A DNA stretch of 64,000 nt from Hermodice carunculata (lineage: Eukaryota > Annelida > Polychaeta > Eunicida > Amphinomidae), in contig OZ026623.1 of the NCBI GenBank assembly GCA_964020975.1, positions 74,058,785 through 74,122,784 on the forward strand, written 5' to 3'. This document shows, piece by piece, positions 63,536-64,000 of this stretch. The notes beneath the pieces were generated by a model. It did not search any database. It was not told the DNA's origin and worked only from the letters and a program-made list of their open reading frames with translations. Each line of letters starts with the position of its first letter. Position 1 is the first letter of the stretch. The position numbers and the translations under genes are program-made.

Positions 63536-64000
63536 CAGCTGGAAGCGTATCTCCCTTGTATTGATTCAAGGCATCTGCTAAAATTGTCACGACACGTGTT
63601 TGGCGGTGGCATTAAAAATTGTTTTGCTCAGGGTGGATACACAATGTAATGTGTCATCCCACACAGACCCGAGATGTGTGCCCACATGGCGTGCCCATGA
63701 CATAGCTTTTAATGAAGGGTTGTGTATCGTCAAAAGTAGAATACTGATTCTGTAGTGCGCTAATGTATCAATATATTTTATACGCCAGTGCAAAAAAAGT
63801 AATGCCGTTCGTACATTTTGTAATTAATTAGACCCCTCTGAAATCGCAAATCGAAAAATCACAAGGAACTCTCATTTTACAAACTGAAAATACTCAAATT
63901 GGAAGAAAAATCTAGTGCTCTGCTATACAATTTTACTTGAACCACTCTATCATACCACGCCCTACTTATGTCCAATCCTTTCAATTCAGCCGCGCATTCG
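63536..64000. other. Unassigned end of window
   Basis: No gene or element is recognised. Confidence 0.5.

Overview
This is a 64-kb piece of an AT-rich animal nuclear genome, full of microsatellites and transposon remains. The spliced receptor gene, the LINE, Tc1, hAT-like, piggyBac-like and Polinton remnants, and the TE-rich introns point to an invertebrate. A marine deuterostome (hemichordate, echinoderm or cephalochordate) or a lophotrochozoan seems likely, but the sequence alone does not settle the species.

The one clear host gene lies on the minus strand and spans about 20 kb (30424 down to 10483). It has two very long coding exons separated by a 13.7-kb intron. Exon 1 (30424-27406) gives a signal peptide, a long Cys-rich ectodomain with a CUB domain, and the first half of a C-type lectin domain. 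Exon 2 (13674-10483) gives the second half of that lectin domain, a second lectin-like domain, four LDL-receptor class A modules, leucine-rich repeats and a seven-helix bundle. It is a type C LGR (GRL101/relaxin-receptor-like) orphan GPCR with an unusually large ectodomain of about 2,070 residues in total. The two exons are in different frames only because of a single-base problem in a run of five A near 27951, inside exon 1.

Around and inside the gene, from left to right: a decayed LINE (200-1830); a nearly perfect satellite array of about 14 copies of a 492-bp unit (2706-9551), just beyond the receptor's 3' end; the receptor 3' exon; a large intron holding a LINE remnant (17.6-18.06 kb) and an intact-looking Tc1 transposon (24168-25861); and the receptor 5' exon. 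Upstream of the gene are a LINE remnant (33.0-33.5 kb), a hAT-like MITE (34.95-35.1 kb), piggyBac-type TTAA MITEs (36.1-36.4 kb), and a broken transposon-type gene (38.37-40.54 kb) into which a single copy of the 492-bp unit has been inserted.

The right third holds a decayed Polinton/Maverick of about 10 kb with recognisable inverted terminal repeats (about 43.37-53.5 kb), a minus-strand LINE remnant (54.2-54.98 kb), and a third, decayed relative of the 492-bp repeat that contains a 31-bp minisatellite and a TTAA MITE (55.9-56.46 kb). After another LINE scrap there are two local tandem duplications near 62.0 and 63.4 kb. No RNA genes or other host genes were recognised.
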